Shown: piece by piece, positions 20,705 to 29,720 of the stretch
Numbering within the stretch: the stretch's first letter is position 1
Layout of the letters: each line of letters opens with the position of its first letter
Source of the DNA: an uncultured Rikenella sp.
GTDB lineage: Bacteria > Bacteroidota > Bacteroidia > Bacteroidales > Rikenellaceae
Reading direction: 5' to 3'
DNA length: 36,828 nt
Assembly: GCF_947628055.1 (NCBI RefSeq)
Contig: NZ_CANQYJ010000009.1
Span: 1-36,828, forward strand
Translations under genes and position numbers: made by a program
Notes under the pieces: model-generated
Databases searched by the model: none
What the model was told of the DNA's origin: nothing
What the model saw: the letters and a program-made list of their open reading frames with translations, nothing else

Positions 20705-21514
20705 ATGAAACGGATTCTGACTTTTCTGGCAGTTGCGGCTCTCTCGGCTGCGGGAGTTTCGCACGCTCAATTCAGGCTGAACAAGGCTATCGGGGCGGGA
20801 GCCAAAGTATTGCAGGCGGCTACGCTGACCGATGCGCAGATCAAAGGCTATGTCAAAGAGTATATCGACTGGATGGACGCGCACAATCCGGTGTGCGAGG
20901 GGGACGACGAATTTGCCGTGCGGCTGGCGCGGATTACGGCGAAAATCAATGTCGACGGGTTGAACATCAAGGCTTACCGGGTGCGGGATGTCAACGCGTT
21001 TGCCTGTGCCGACGGGAGCATCCGGGTTTTTGCCGGATTGATGCAGATCATGACCGACGAGGAGATTCTGGGGGTGATCGGCCACGAGATCGGCCACGTG
21101 ATGAACAAGGACAGCAAGGATGCGTTCCGGACGGCTCTGCTGGCGTCGGCTTTGCGCGACGGGGTCAGCTCGGCGGGCGGGACGGCGGCCAAGTTGTCGG
21201 ATTCGCAGTTAGGCGATCTGGGCGAGGCGGTGACGCAGTCGAAATTCTCGCAGAAACAGGAGTATGCGGCGGATGAATACGGGTACAATTTCTTGAAATC
21301 GCACGGCGAGAATCCGTGGGCGATGGCGCTCTCGTTCGAGAAGCTGAAGAAGATGGAAGAGGAGATGGGGGCGGATAAGACCAACAAGGTGCAGCAGTTG
21401 TTCTCGACGCATCCGGATTTGGACAATCGCATCAAGCGGATGACCGACAAGGCGACGGCCGACGGTTTCGAGCGGCCGGAGATGACGGCGCCGGAAACTG
21501 CGGCGGTGGAATAG
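20705..21514 (+). CDS. Secreted M48 family metallopeptidase
   Basis: 269 residues. A Sec signal peptide (MKRILTFLAVAALSAAGVSHA) is followed by a 60-residue linker and an M48 domain. The zinc motif HEIGH (H127, E128, H131) is intact, preceded by AFACADGSIRVFAGLMQIMTDEEILGVIG. The third-ligand motif EYAADEYGYNFL and the STHPDLDNRIKRM segment are typical. Related periplasmic proteins such as BepA and LoiP take part in envelope quality control; that role is inference here. The length, with no TPR domain, resembles LoiP-like members. Confidence 0.9.
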   Translation: MKRILTFLAVAALSAAGVSHAQFRLNKAIGAGAKVLQAATLTDAQIKGYVKEYIDWMDAHNPVCEGDDEFAVRLARITAKINVDGLNIKAYRVRDVNAFACADGSIRVFAGLMQIMTDEEILGVIGHEIGHVMNKDSKDAFRTALLASALRDGVSSAGGTAAKLSDSQLGDLGEAVTQSKFSQKQEYAADEYGYNFLKSHGENPWAMALSFEKLKKMEEEMGADKTNKVQQLFSTHPDLDNRIKRMTDKATADGFERPEMTAPETAAVE

Positions 21515-21612
21515 GGCTCCCTGATGAGGGGACGAGTGGCTTGGGGCTGATGATGTCCTGGGGAAACCGGGCGCGCTGGGGCACGGACACAAACGCAAAA
21601 AATATCCGGCTC

Positions 21613-22277
21613 ATGCGACGAAATCATTTTATACTTGTTTTGTCGACGGTGTTTGCGGTGCTGCCGGGCCTTTCGGGGTTCGGCCGCGCGGCGGCCCAGT
21701 CTTTCCGGGCTGACGAGCTGGCGGATTTTGCCAGCAAAGAATCCCATGTGATTCGTTAAAATCCCGAAGGGATTCCATCGATACCTCGGTTTATTCCTGG
21801 TTATATGGCTACATTGGGGTGCGTGATACAGCAAAACGCACATGGAAACGGTGGGTCAGAACAGGGGCATTCGGTCTGCTGCTCCAGTCGGACGACCGGC
21901 AGAGTGTAGTTTTGTATAGTGGTATACTTGGAGGGACAAAACATCGCGTTTGGATCGAAAACGACCTGCTGAATATTTCGCAGGGGCAGGACACGATTCG
22001 CTTTGAAGAACACGTCCGGGTCGTTTCGGGACGGGAAGTGAAGCGGCGGTTCCATGCCGACTCGATATTCGTGCTCGAACTGCCGATCGAACCGCAGACG
22101 CTGGCGGACGAGAGTTATACCCGTTGCGCGATGCTCTATCTTTCACGAAAGGGGCGGGCGTATATGGGTTTTGCGTTTTTCTTCACCGAGGAGGGGTATC
22201 GACGCAAAGCGGAATATATGTCGGCATTAGACGGGGCGGTCTGCTACGAGCGGGGGAGATGGCATAAGTCGAAGTAG
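21613..22277 (+). pseudogene. Probable frameshifted gene for a secreted protein of unknown function
   Basis: The first frame (21613-21759) encodes a signal peptide, MRRNHFILVLSTVFAV to AAAQS, and stops after SKESHVIR at a TAA. The next frame is open from before that stop through to 22277 and reads on as ...SLKSRRDSIDTSVYSWLYGYIGVRD, then about 150 further residues including TKHRVWIENDLLN, SIFVLELPIEP and GFAFFFTEEGYRR. Only a GTG (21819) could start the second part, and it lacks a signal peptide. A single lost base near 21755-21762 would join the two. I do not recognise the family. Two separate small genes or a sequencing error are alternatives. Confidence 0.55.
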
Positions 22278-22343
22278 GCTCTGCGGGCCGAGTAGCAGAA
22301 CAGAGCGAAGTGACGGGGCGGGGATGGGACAGGATATATATGC

Positions 22344-22379
22344 GACCTGGGCGGGATACGAAAATATCCCGCCCGGGTC
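22344..22379. terminator. Strong hairpin between convergent genes
   Basis: A 15-bp stem GACCTGGGCGGGATA / TATCCCGCCCGGGTC (one wobble) with loop CGAAAA, followed by a T/A-rich stretch. It probably terminates transcription from the plus-strand pseudogene and possibly the minus-strand transporter genes. The rest of 22278-22535 holds nothing I recognise. Confidence 0.7.
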
Positions 22380-22535
22380 GTATAACTTTATTGTAAGCTG
22401 AAAAACGCCAGTTCAGAATTCTGCGGTGTGCCAAGTGGGGCTCTGGCGGAGCAGGCAGGCCGAAACCCTCCCCGACGACGGCTTTGGGGACAACAGATCA
22501 CATGCTGTCCGCCAAGTATGTACCTAACCGATCGG

Positions 22536-23057
22536 TCAATACAGCACCCAGCCGGCGAGCCCTGCCAGGAAGATCAGCAGAATCGGATTCACCTTGCGAA
22601 CCGCCGCCACGAGCACCGCACCGAAAATCACATAGCTTTTCCAGTCGATGAAATTATCCGGCGTCAGCAGAAGAAGCGCCGCCGCCAGAATCAGCCCGAT
22701 CACCACCGGTCGGAGCGCCTTCATCACCTGCGCTACATAAGGATTGTCCTTCATCCTGAGGTAGAACCGCGACGCCAGCAGCATAATGACTAACGACGGC
22801 GCGCACACCCCCAGCGTCGCTAAAGCCGAACCCCATACCGATCCCGTCGCCGTATACCCGATGTAAGTCGCACTGTTGATCGCGATCGGGCCGGGCGTGA
22901 CCTGCGAGATCGCGATGATGTCCGCGAACTGCGCGCCCGAAATCCAGCCGTGCGTGGTCACCACCTCCGTCTGGATCAGCGAAATCATCGCGTAACCGCC
23001 CCCGAAACCGAAGAGGCCGATTTTGAAGAAAGTCAGAAAAAGCTGGAGATAAAGCAT
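22536..23057 (-). CDS. Short ChrA-type (chromate ion transporter family) protein, second gene of the pair
   Basis: 173 residues with about six hydrophobic segments. It carries the N-terminal family motifs FFKIGLFGFGGGYAMISLIQ and SQVTPGPIAINSATYIGY. Chromate transporter (CHR) proteins exist either as one long protein with two such halves or as pairs of short proteins of this length, which function together. Its start lies 3 bp after the stop of the partner gene, so the two are co-transcribed. The substrate in this organism is not proven by family membership; chromate export is the textbook role. Confidence 0.88.
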   Translation of the reverse strand: MLYLQLFLTFFKIGLFGFGGGYAMISLIQTEVVTTHGWISGAQFADIIAISQVTPGPIAINSATYIGYTATGSVWGSALATLGVCAPSLVIMLLASRFYLRMKDNPYVAQVMKALRPVVIGLILAAALLLLTPDNFIDWKSYVIFGAVLVAAVRKVNPILLIFLAGLAGWVLY

Positions 23058-23060
23058 GGC

Positions 23061-23606
23061 TTACTGTCGAGTGAGGCGTTTCGATTTCCAGAAAGTCCAT
23101 CCCACCCCTGCCGCAATTCCCCCTGCGATGAACCACACCGGCGACAATTTGAGCCAGATCGCCGCCGCGATCGCGATGAACACTCCGTACTCCCAATATT
23201 TCAGCCCTTTGGCAAAAGAGAAGACCGGTTGCAGGATCAGCGCCACCACCGCCGGGCGCATCCCCTTGAAGATGCTGTTCACCACCGGGTCTTTATAGAT
23301 GCGCGAGAAAAAGATAGCGACCACCAGCAGGATGATGAACGACGGCAGCACCGTGCCGAGGAACGCCGCCATCGCCCCCCGGGTGCGGGAAATCTTGTAG
23401 CCCACCAGAATCGAGACATTCACCGCCATCGGCCCCGGAGCCGACTGGGCCACGGCCAGCAGGTTGATGAACTCCTCCTTTCCGACCCACCGGCGTTTGT
23501 CGATCACCTCTTTCTGGATAATGGGTATCATGGCATAGCCCCCCCCGAAAGTGAAGCAGCCGATCTTGAAAAAAGAGACGAACATGGTGAGCAGGTGGCG
23601 AAACAT
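23061..23606 (-). CDS. Short ChrA-type (chromate ion transporter family) protein, first gene of the pair
   Basis: 181 residues, paralogous to the gene that follows it: FFKIGCFTFGGGYAMIPIIQ, AVAQSAPGPMAVNVSILVGY and GTVLPSFIILL align with the partner's motifs. It ends with a basic tail FWKSKRLTRQ. The ATG at 23606 (MFRHLLTMFVSFFKIG) is preferred; ATG 23618 or 23585 are possible. A TATCTTTG -7 element lies on the minus strand at 23642-23649, without an ideal -33 element. The two are probably a heteromeric membrane transporter. Confidence 0.87.
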   Translation of the reverse strand: MFRHLLTMFVSFFKIGCFTFGGGYAMIPIIQKEVIDKRRWVGKEEFINLLAVAQSAPGPMAVNVSILVGYKISRTRGAMAAFLGTVLPSFIILLVVAIFFSRIYKDPVVNSIFKGMRPAVVALILQPVFSFAKGLKYWEYGVFIAIAAAIWLKLSPVWFIAGGIAAGVGWTFWKSKRLTRQ

Positions 23607-23641
23607 AGAGGACGGCATTTTACGATCCGGCCGTAAAAATA

Positions 23642-23649
23642 CAAAGATA
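23642..23649 (-). promoter_or_regulatory. -7 element of the transporter pair
   Basis: TATCTTTG on the minus strand, 36 bp before the preferred start codon. No TTG stands at the expected -33 distance, so confidence is limited. Confidence 0.35.
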
Positions 23650-23750
23650 GTGCCGGGTGTGCAATGTCGGCGCGAAATTCCGAGGCGGTGTTTTTCCCGG
23701 TTCCCGCGCCGGCTTCCCCCTCCTGCCGGCCTTTTCGAGGGCATAAGCCC

Positions 23751-23780
23751 GGCCCTGCACGGCCCTGCGCGGCCCTGCAC
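23751..23780 (+). repeat. Three tandem 10-bp repeats
   Basis: GGCCCTGCAC, GGCCCTGCGC, GGCCCTGCAC in direct tandem, followed by a partial GGCC. They lie in the region between the divergent transporter pair and yfhO. Confidence 0.8.
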
Positions 23781-23820
23781 GGCCGAAATGAGAATCCGAT
23801 TCGTCTCTGCGGCGGCCCGG

Positions 23821-23851
23821 TTGCGAAATCCCCCGGAAAAACGTACTTTTA
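23821..23851 (+). promoter_or_regulatory. Candidate promoter of the yfhO-like gene
   Basis: TTG at 23821-23823, a 20-bp spacer and TACTTTTA at 23844-23851 (one mismatch). Transcription would start near 23858, only about 14 nt before the ATG at 23872, which supports that start over upstream in-frame ones. Confidence 0.45.
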
Positions 23852-23871
23852 ACCCCAAATTCCAGCGTGTT

Positions 23872-26355
23872 ATGCAGAACGGTCTTGTCCGCTTTTTCCG
23901 GAAAGCGTTGCCCCATATCGTCGCATTGGCGGTTTTCGCCGCCGTGTCGGCTCTGTTTTTCGCCCCGCAGTACGACGGACAGGCGCTGCGCCAGACCGAT
24001 ATGGTCATGTTCAACGGCGTGACGAGCGACATCCAGCAGCACATCGACCGCTACGGCGAACATCCGCAGTGGGCCGGGCGCAACTTCGGCGGGATGCCGT
24101 CGTACCTCATCAGCATGAACTACGACGGGCGGTGGGTCAAACAGGCGGCCGACCGCCTCTATTTCCTCGGGCAGCCGGCGGCGTGGATTTTCATTGCCAT
24201 GGCGGGGTTCTACCTCATGCTGCTGCTCTTCGGGGTCGATCCGTGGCTCTCGATCGCGGGGGGATTGGGCTACGGGCTGTCGTCGTACTTCATTATCATT
24301 ATCGGGGCCGGACATATCACGAAGATGATGGCCCTGGCGTGGGTGGCGCCGATGGTGGGGGCGGTGTGGTACGCCTACCGGCGGCACCGGTGGCTCGGGG
24401 CGGCATTGGCGGGGGTGTTCGCGGCGGTCGAGATTTCGACCAGCCACCCGCAGATCACCTACTACTTCCTGTTCGTCTTGTTGGCGCTGGTTGTCAACGA
24501 GTTCGTCGTCGCTTACCGGGCGAAGGCATTGGCGCGGTTCGGAAAGACAACGGCTGTGCTGGCGGCGGCGGCTGTGCTGGCGGTGGGGGCCAATCTGGTG
24601 CAGCTGTATTATGTGGCGCAGCACACGCCGGAGACCACGCGCGGCAGGAGCGAGCTGACCGATACGCGCACGGCGGCGGATGCGGCGAACCGGACGGGGG
24701 GGCTCGACCGCGACTACATTACGGCGTGGAGCTACGGCAAGCTCGAAACGCTGAATCTTTTGGTGCCGAATCTGTACGGCGGGGGGCATGATTTCCGGCC
24801 GGACGGCGAGGTGGCCCGATCGCTCAGGGGGTACGAGGTGCCGCGGGGGTTTGAACGGAACCTGCCGTCGTACTGGGGGGGGCAGCCTTCGACGGACGGA
24901 CCGGTCTACTTAGGGGCGGGACTGGTGTTCCTGGCGGTGTTCGGGCTGTTCGTCTTACGCGGGAGGGAGAAGTGGTGGATCGCGGCGGTATCGGTGCTGG
25001 CGATTTTGTTGGCTTGGGGGCGGAATATGCAGTGGTTCACGGACTTGTTTATCGACTACGTGCCGATGTACGACAAGTTCCGCACGGTGTCGATGATATT
25101 GGTGGTGGTCGAGTGGGCGGTGCCGCTGCTGGCGATTCTCGGGTTGGCGCGGCTGTGGGAGGGTTGTGACGGAGAGGGCGATTCTACTCGTATTCGACGG
25201 GGGCTCAAGGGGTCGCTCCTGATTGTGGGGGGGCTGGCGCTGCTGATCGGGCTGATCGGGCTGTTCGGGCCGGCGGTCGGCAGTTTTGCGGGGCCGAACG
25301 ACGAGGCGATGGGCTTGCCGGCGCAGATCGTGGTGGCGATGCAGGAGGAACGGGCGGCGATGATGCGGGAGGATGCGTTCCGGTCGCTGCTGTTCGTCGT
25401 ACTTACGGCGGGGATCGTGTGGCTGTTTGCGAAGCATAAGATTGGGAAAGGCTGGTTTGCGGCGGTTCTGTGCGGGATCGTGCTGTTCGACCTGTTCCCG
25501 GTGGACAAACGGTACGTTTCGGCGGACGACTTTCATCCGAAACGGCAGGCGCTGGCCATTCCGATGACGGAGGCCGACCGGCTGATTCTGCAGGATACGA
25601 CGGATTACCGGGTGGCGAATTTCACGGTCGATCCGTTCACCGACGCGACGACTTCGTACCATCATCGGTCGGTGGGGGGGTATCATGCGGCGAAGCTCCG
25701 GCGGTATCAGGATCTGATCGAGCGGCATTTGTCCAGGAACAACATGGCGGTGTACGACATGCTGAACACCAAGTATTTCATCGTTCCGGATCGGGCGGAC
25801 GGGGGGCAGCCGGCGGTGCAGCGGAATCCGGCGGCGTGCGGCAGTGCGTGGTTCGTCGATTCCATCGCGTGGGTCTCGGGGGCGGACGAGGAGATCGCGG
25901 CGCTGGAGAGTGACAACCGGGGCGGAGGGTTCGATCCGCACACGACGGCGGTGGTGGACCGCCGGTTCGCGGGGCAGCTCGAGGGGCTTTCCGACACCGG
26001 TCTGCGGGCGGATTCTGCGGCAACCATTGCGCTGACGGAGTATCGTGTGAACCGGCAGACTTACCGCACGCGGCGGACGACGGACGGGGTGGCGGTCTTG
26101 TCGGAGATCTATTATCCGAAGGGGTGGTCGGCGTTCTTGGACGGGGAGCCGGTGCCGTACTTCCGGGCGGACTATGTGCTGCGGGGAATTCGGGTGCCGG
26201 CGGGCGAACATACTATTGTGTTCAGCTTTGCTGCGCCGCATTTCGACCTGCTGGCGGGGATTACGCGGGCATCGTCTGCGGTTCTGCTGCTGGGGGCGTT
26301 GGGGCTGCTGGTGGGGCTCGGGGTGCGGAGTGTCAAACGTAATAAGAACGACTAA
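23872..26355 (+). CDS. YfhO family multi-spanning membrane protein
   Basis: 827 residues. TM1 lies at about 13-30, followed by the family's conserved extracytoplasmic loop (QTDMVMFNGVTSDIQQHIDRYGEHPQWAGRNFGGMPSYL is its context), a run of helices between about 100 and 240, further helices near 345-375, 400-435 and 510-545, a large soluble domain (about 560-790) and a final helix near 798-818. Characterised YfhO of Firmicutes is linked to glycosylation of lipoteichoic acid; in Bacteroidetes the role is unknown, perhaps glycosyl transfer to an envelope polymer (inference). ATG 23872 is chosen because upstream sequence is low-complexity and non-conserved. Its stop is 4 bp from the next ATG. Confidence 0.88.
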   Translation: MQNGLVRFFRKALPHIVALAVFAAVSALFFAPQYDGQALRQTDMVMFNGVTSDIQQHIDRYGEHPQWAGRNFGGMPSYLISMNYDGRWVKQAADRLYFLGQPAAWIFIAMAGFYLMLLLFGVDPWLSIAGGLGYGLSSYFIIIIGAGHITKMMALAWVAPMVGAVWYAYRRHRWLGAALAGVFAAVEISTSHPQITYYFLFVLLALVVNEFVVAYRAKALARFGKTTAVLAAAAVLAVGANLVQLYYVAQHTPETTRGRSELTDTRTAADAANRTGGLDRDYITAWSYGKLETLNLLVPNLYGGGHDFRPDGEVARSLRGYEVPRGFERNLPSYWGGQPSTDGPVYLGAGLVFLAVFGLFVLRGREKWWIAAVSVLAILLAWGRNMQWFTDLFIDYVPMYDKFRTVSMILVVVEWAVPLLAILGLARLWEGCDGEGDSTRIRRGLKGSLLIVGGLALLIGLIGLFGPAVGSFAGPNDEAMGLPAQIVVAMQEERAAMMREDAFRSLLFVVLTAGIVWLFAKHKIGKGWFAAVLCGIVLFDLFPVDKRYVSADDFHPKRQALAIPMTEADRLILQDTTDYRVANFTVDPFTDATTSYHHRSVGGYHAAKLRRYQDLIERHLSRNNMAVYDMLNTKYFIVPDRADGGQPAVQRNPAACGSAWFVDSIAWVSGADEEIAALESDNRGGGFDPHTTAVVDRRFAGQLEGLSDTGLRADSAATIALTEYRVNRQTYRTRRTTDGVAVLSEIYYPKGWSAFLDGEPVPYFRADYVLRGIRVPAGEHTIVFSFAAPHFDLLAGITRASSAVLLLGALGLLVGLGVRSVKRNKND

Positions 26356-26359
26356 GGGC

Positions 26360-27205
26360 ATGGCGGGACGCAGGGGACTCAAAGCGGACTATTCGGTGGC
26401 GACGGTCAGTGTGACGCTGGTGCTGCTGTTGCTGGGGGTGGTGGGGTATATCCTGATCAATGCCTACTCGTCGACGTCGGCGGTGCGCAGCGAGTTGCGG
26501 TTTTCGGTGATGCTGGCGGACACGGTGACGCAAGAGCAGCGCTCTTTGATCGAACGGCGAATGGGAATGCACCCGGCGGTGGCTACGTGGCGCTATATTT
26601 CGGCGGACGAGGCGGCCCGGGATTTTCAGACTTACATCGGGACGGATTTCGTGGATTTTCTGGGCGAGAATCCGCTGCCGGCGTCGTATGAGCTGACGCT
26701 GAATCCGGGATATGCCGATGCGGAGGAGCTGGCGGCGCTGGAAACAGAGTGCGCGTCGTGGAGTGGGGTGGAGGAGGTGGTTTACCAGCGGAAGATTGTG
26801 GAGGCGGTGATGCGGAATCTCAACCGGCTGAATTATATTTTGCTCGGATTGGGCGGTTTTTTGCTCGTGGTGACGGTGATGCTGATCTCGAACACGCTGC
26901 GGTTGGCGGTGGCGGCGAGGCGGCAGTCGATCGCGACGATGCGGCTGGTGGGGGCGACGCCGGGGTTTATCCGGCGGCCGTTCGTGCTGCGCAGTTTCAC
27001 GCAGGGCGTGGTGGCGGGGGTGTTGGCGTCGGGACTGTTGTATCTGTTTGTGGACGGGCTGTCGGAGGTGATGCCGGAGGTGAAGCTGGTCTGCGACCGG
27101 GAAACGTTCGCTTTGCTTTTCAGTGCGATGATTTTGGCGGGGGTGCTCATTTGCACTACCTTTACGGCTTTGGCTGTCAACCGTTACGTGCGGCAGACGG
27201 ACTGA
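26360..27205 (+). CDS. ftsX: Cell division protein FtsX
   Basis: 281 residues. TM1 (about 18-40) is followed by the extracellular loop (to about 160), then helices near 165-185, 210-235 and 250-272. The stretch MRNLNRLNYILLGLGGFLLVVTVMLISNTLRLAVAARRQSIATMRLVGATPGFIRRPF is the family hallmark region. FtsX with the ATPase FtsE regulates peptidoglycan hydrolases at the septum. No ftsE gene is adjacent, as often in Bacteroidetes. It is 4 bp downstream of the yfhO-like gene, and element R5 follows 6 bp after its stop. Confidence 0.92.
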   Translation: MAGRRGLKADYSVATVSVTLVLLLLGVVGYILINAYSSTSAVRSELRFSVMLADTVTQEQRSLIERRMGMHPAVATWRYISADEAARDFQTYIGTDFVDFLGENPLPASYELTLNPGYADAEELAALETECASWSGVEEVVYQRKIVEAVMRNLNRLNYILLGLGGFLLVVTVMLISNTLRLAVAARRQSIATMRLVGATPGFIRRPFVLRSFTQGVVAGVLASGLLYLFVDGLSEVMPEVKLVCDRETFALLFSAMILAGVLICTTFTALAVNRYVRQTD

Positions 27206-27211
27206 TCTTTA

Positions 27212-27524
27212 CCGATCGTTTATTTGCATTGTGCCGCCTGGTACCGTTCTTTCTTTGAAAAGAAAGAACCAAAGAAACTTTCAGATAGCTGCGCTACTCC
27301 TTAGGCTCCGCAGTCCTCTTGCATTGTGTTTTCTTTGGGGCGTGGCAATAGCGGGCATAAAGCGTTATTTACCTAAGTGCCCGCTATTGCTCACACCCCA
27401 AACGAATCGGAAACAAGGGTACCCGGCAGGCTCAAGAGATGCGTAAGCATCTCAGAAAGTTTTTCTGGTTCTCTTTGTTCACAAAGAGAACAGTTCTATG
27501 CGGGTACGTACAAATAAAAGATCG
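27212..27524 (+). repeat. Dispersed palindromic element, copy R5
   Basis: Ends: CCGATCGTTTATTTGCATTG on the left and the complement of CGATCTTTTATTTGTACGT on the right. Arm A: outer hairpin GTTCTTTCTTT / AAAGAAAGAAC (27246-27269), TAGC-tgc-GCTA and ccttaggctccgcagtcctc. Core: a short form, TTTGGGGCGTG-GCAATAGCG... paired with ...CGCTATTGC-TCACACCCCAAA. Arm B: GAGATGC-gtaa-GCATCTC and outer hairpin GTTCTCTTTG-ttca-CAAAGAGAAC (27468-27491). It is the best-preserved complete copy. Confidence 0.85.
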
Positions 27525-27541
27525 AATAAAATAGAAACGAT

Positions 27542-27841
27542 ATGAAGAAACAGACCCCTGCGTCCGAAATGCGGAATTCCGCCATGGCGCTCGACCGGCG
27601 CAACTACGTGATGATCTTGTGCGGCATCGCCGCGATCATCCTCGGCTTCATTCTGCTCAGCGGCGGCGGCAGCGAAGACCCCGCAACGCAGTTCAACGAC
27701 CGGATGTTCAGCTTCCGGCGCTTGTATGTGGCGCCCGTGTTGCTGCTCGCAGGATTCCTCTTCGAGATTTTCGCGATTATGTACCGGCCGAAAACTTCCG
27801 AAACCGGAGAAAACGCCGCAACCGACACGAAAACCGAATAA
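27542..27841 (+). CDS. DUF3098 family small membrane protein
   Basis: 99 residues with two transmembrane helices (about 23-40 and 61-80) and a short loop SGGGSEDPATQFNDRMFSFR between them. The placement between ftsX and uppP matches the DUF3098 family of Bacteroidetes, of unknown function. The stop codon directly abuts the uppP start (TAAATG), so translation is probably coupled. Confidence 0.85.
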   Translation: MKKQTPASEMRNSAMALDRRNYVMILCGIAAIILGFILLSGGGSEDPATQFNDRMFSFRRLYVAPVLLLAGFLFEIFAIMYRPKTSETGENAATDTKTE

Positions 27842-28627
27842 ATGGGAACCATCGACGCCATTCTGCTCGGCCTGCTCCAGGGGCTGACCGAGTTTCTGCC
27901 CGTCAGTTCGTCCGGCCACCTCGTTATACTCGGGAATATCCTCGGGGCCGATATGGACAACGCCACTTTCGCCATACTCGTGCACGCCGCCACCGTGCTG
28001 GCCACGATTACCGTGTTCTGGGGCGAGATCGTGCGGCTCGTCCGCGGCGGGCTCGAATTCAAGGCCAATCCGGAATCCAGGTACCTCCTGAAACTCGTGA
28101 TCTCGATGATTCCCGTATTGATCGTCGGACTGTTTTTTAAAGACCAGGTCGAGGCTTTGTTCGGGAGCGGCGTGCGGTTCGTGGGTTGCATGCTCTTCGT
28201 GACGGCAGGCTTGCTGCTGCTCACCCATTTCGTCCGTCCGACAAAAGCCAGGAACATTAGGGCGAAAGACGCCTTCATTATCGGATTGGCGCAGGCAGTT
28301 GCCGTGATACCGGGGATCTCGAGGTCAGGCTCCACGATCGCGACCGGGATGCTGCTCGGCGACGACCGGACCCAGCTGGCGAAATTCTCGTTCCTGATGG
28401 TGCTCGTGCCGATCCTGGGCGAAGCATTCCTCGAACTGCTCAAAGGCGAATTCTCGCCCGCCGCGTCGGGCATATCGGGCGCGGCATTGGCCGCAGGATT
28501 TCTGTCGGCTTATGCGGCAGGGCTGTTCGCCTGCAAAGTGATGATCCGTATCGTGAGCCGCGGAAAACTGTGGTGGTTCGCCCTCTATTGCGCCGGGGCG
28601 GGAACCGTGGCGGTGATCTTGGGATAA
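27842..28627 (+). CDS. uppP: Undecaprenyl-diphosphatase
   Basis: 261 residues, integral membrane. The two active-site motifs are intact: LLQGLTEFLPVSSSGHLVI (about 10-28) and PGISRSGSTIATGMLLG (about 157-173), with eight or so hydrophobic segments. It removes a phosphate from undecaprenyl diphosphate so the carrier can be reused in peptidoglycan and polysaccharide synthesis; it is also the classical bacitracin-resistance protein BacA. It overlaps no gene but abuts DUF3098. Confidence 0.96.
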   Translation: MGTIDAILLGLLQGLTEFLPVSSSGHLVILGNILGADMDNATFAILVHAATVLATITVFWGEIVRLVRGGLEFKANPESRYLLKLVISMIPVLIVGLFFKDQVEALFGSGVRFVGCMLFVTAGLLLLTHFVRPTKARNIRAKDAFIIGLAQAVAVIPGISRSGSTIATGMLLGDDRTQLAKFSFLMVLVPILGEAFLELLKGEFSPAASGISGAALAAGFLSAYAAGLFACKVMIRIVSRGKLWWFALYCAGAGTVAVILG

Positions 28628-28808
28628 TTTTTTGGGGCAAGTATTATATACGCGGCTTCGCCCCACTTTTAATGTATGTTCGATTTTCAATCGTTTCCGG
28701 CCTGTTCCGCCTTATAACCAAGCCGTTCTGCGGCCTGGTCGCCGGGTTGTTGGGGAGAGACTCAGGACCTGACTTGGAGGGAAGTCGTCTATACCTACCT
28801 GTTTTTTC
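28628..28808. other. Gap between uppP and truB
   Basis: 181 bp with one weak stem TGGGGC / GCCCCA around 28633-28664 followed by CTTTT, a possible leaky terminator. No gene or clear promoter is visible. Confidence 0.4.
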
Positions 28809-29561
28809 ATGGCAGATACTTTATTGGAAACCCTCGGGCCCGGCTATCCGTTCGTCGAGGGCCTTGTGATTCCCGTCGACAAACCGTTAGGGTGGACTTC
28901 GACCGACGTGGTGCGGAAAGTGCGGACGCTGATGCGCAAGCTCGGCCACCGCAAGATCAAGGTCGGGCACGCCGGAACGCTCGATCCGTTAGCCACCGGC
29001 GTGCTGCTCGTGTGCGTGGGGCGCGCCACCAAACGCGTGGACGAATTGCAGGCCGAGGAGAAAGAGTACCTGGCGACCGTCGAATTGGGTGCTACGACGC
29101 CGAGCTACGATCTGGAACATCCGATCGATGCGCGTTATCCGTGGAAGCACATCACCCGGCGGCAGATCGAGGAGGTGCTGCAAGGCTTCGTGGGCGAGCA
29201 GGAGCAGGAGCCGCCCCTCTATTCGGCGAAAAAATTGGAAGGGAAGCGGGCTTACGAGTATGCCCGCGAAGGCGAGGAGGTGAAGATGCGGACAACACGG
29301 ATCACGATCTATGCCGCTTCTGTCGAAGGGTGCGAACTGCCCGAGGTTCCGCGGGTGACGGTCCGCATTGCGTGCAGCAAGGGAACATATATCCGGTCTT
29401 TCGCGCGCGACTTGGGCGAGCGGCTCGGGAGCGGAGGGCATTTGGTCGCGCTGCGGCGGGTGCGCAGCGGGGGATTCCGCGCAGAGGAGTGTGTGACGCC
29501 GGAACAGCTGCAATCCCGTTTGTTCCCGGATACGCTGACCGTTGAAACAAATCCGGCCTGA
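28809..29561 (+). CDS. truB: tRNA pseudouridine-55 synthase
   Basis: 250 residues. The N-terminal core has DKPLGWTSTDVVRKV and the catalytic motif GHAGTLDPLATGVL (catalytic Asp at about residue 59). The later YSAKKLEGKRAYEYAREG and CSKGTYIRSFARDLGERLG segments are typical. It modifies U55 in the T-loop of nearly all tRNAs. Placed between uppP and queA as in other Bacteroidetes. The start at 28809 fits the family's N terminus (LLETLGPGYPFVEGLVIPVDKP). Confidence 0.96.
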   Translation: MADTLLETLGPGYPFVEGLVIPVDKPLGWTSTDVVRKVRTLMRKLGHRKIKVGHAGTLDPLATGVLLVCVGRATKRVDELQAEEKEYLATVELGATTPSYDLEHPIDARYPWKHITRRQIEEVLQGFVGEQEQEPPLYSAKKLEGKRAYEYAREGEEVKMRTTRITIYAASVEGCELPEVPRVTVRIACSKGTYIRSFARDLGERLGSGGHLVALRRVRSGGFRAEECVTPEQLQSRLFPDTLTVETNPA

Positions 29562-29720
29562 TTCCGTATATTAATTTACTGTTCGTTGTTTCGGGAACGC
29601 ATTGCCTCAGGGCGTCAGCCTGATTACAGTCTGTCGGTCGGCGGGCTTGGGGGTAGAGGCTGCCGATACGGAGTGCCCGCGGCACCGCCCGCGCGGCGTA
29701 AGCGCAGTCCCCTCCGTTGC

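Noticed and set aside
21522-21580. A hammerhead-ribozyme-like core (CTGATGA ... GAAAC)
   Set aside because: The stem that should lie between the two core boxes does not close next to GAAA, and no matching cleavage site with stem III was found.
23551-23871. An N-terminal extension of the yfhO-like gene
   Set aside because: The sequence overlaps the start of the divergent transporter gene and tandem 10-bp repeats, and lacks YfhO-like features; the family's first TM begins after 23872.
29590-29700. A degraded further copy of the dispersed element before queA
   Set aside because: Only short GC-rich similarities were found; the arm blocks, terminal motif and outer hairpins are absent.
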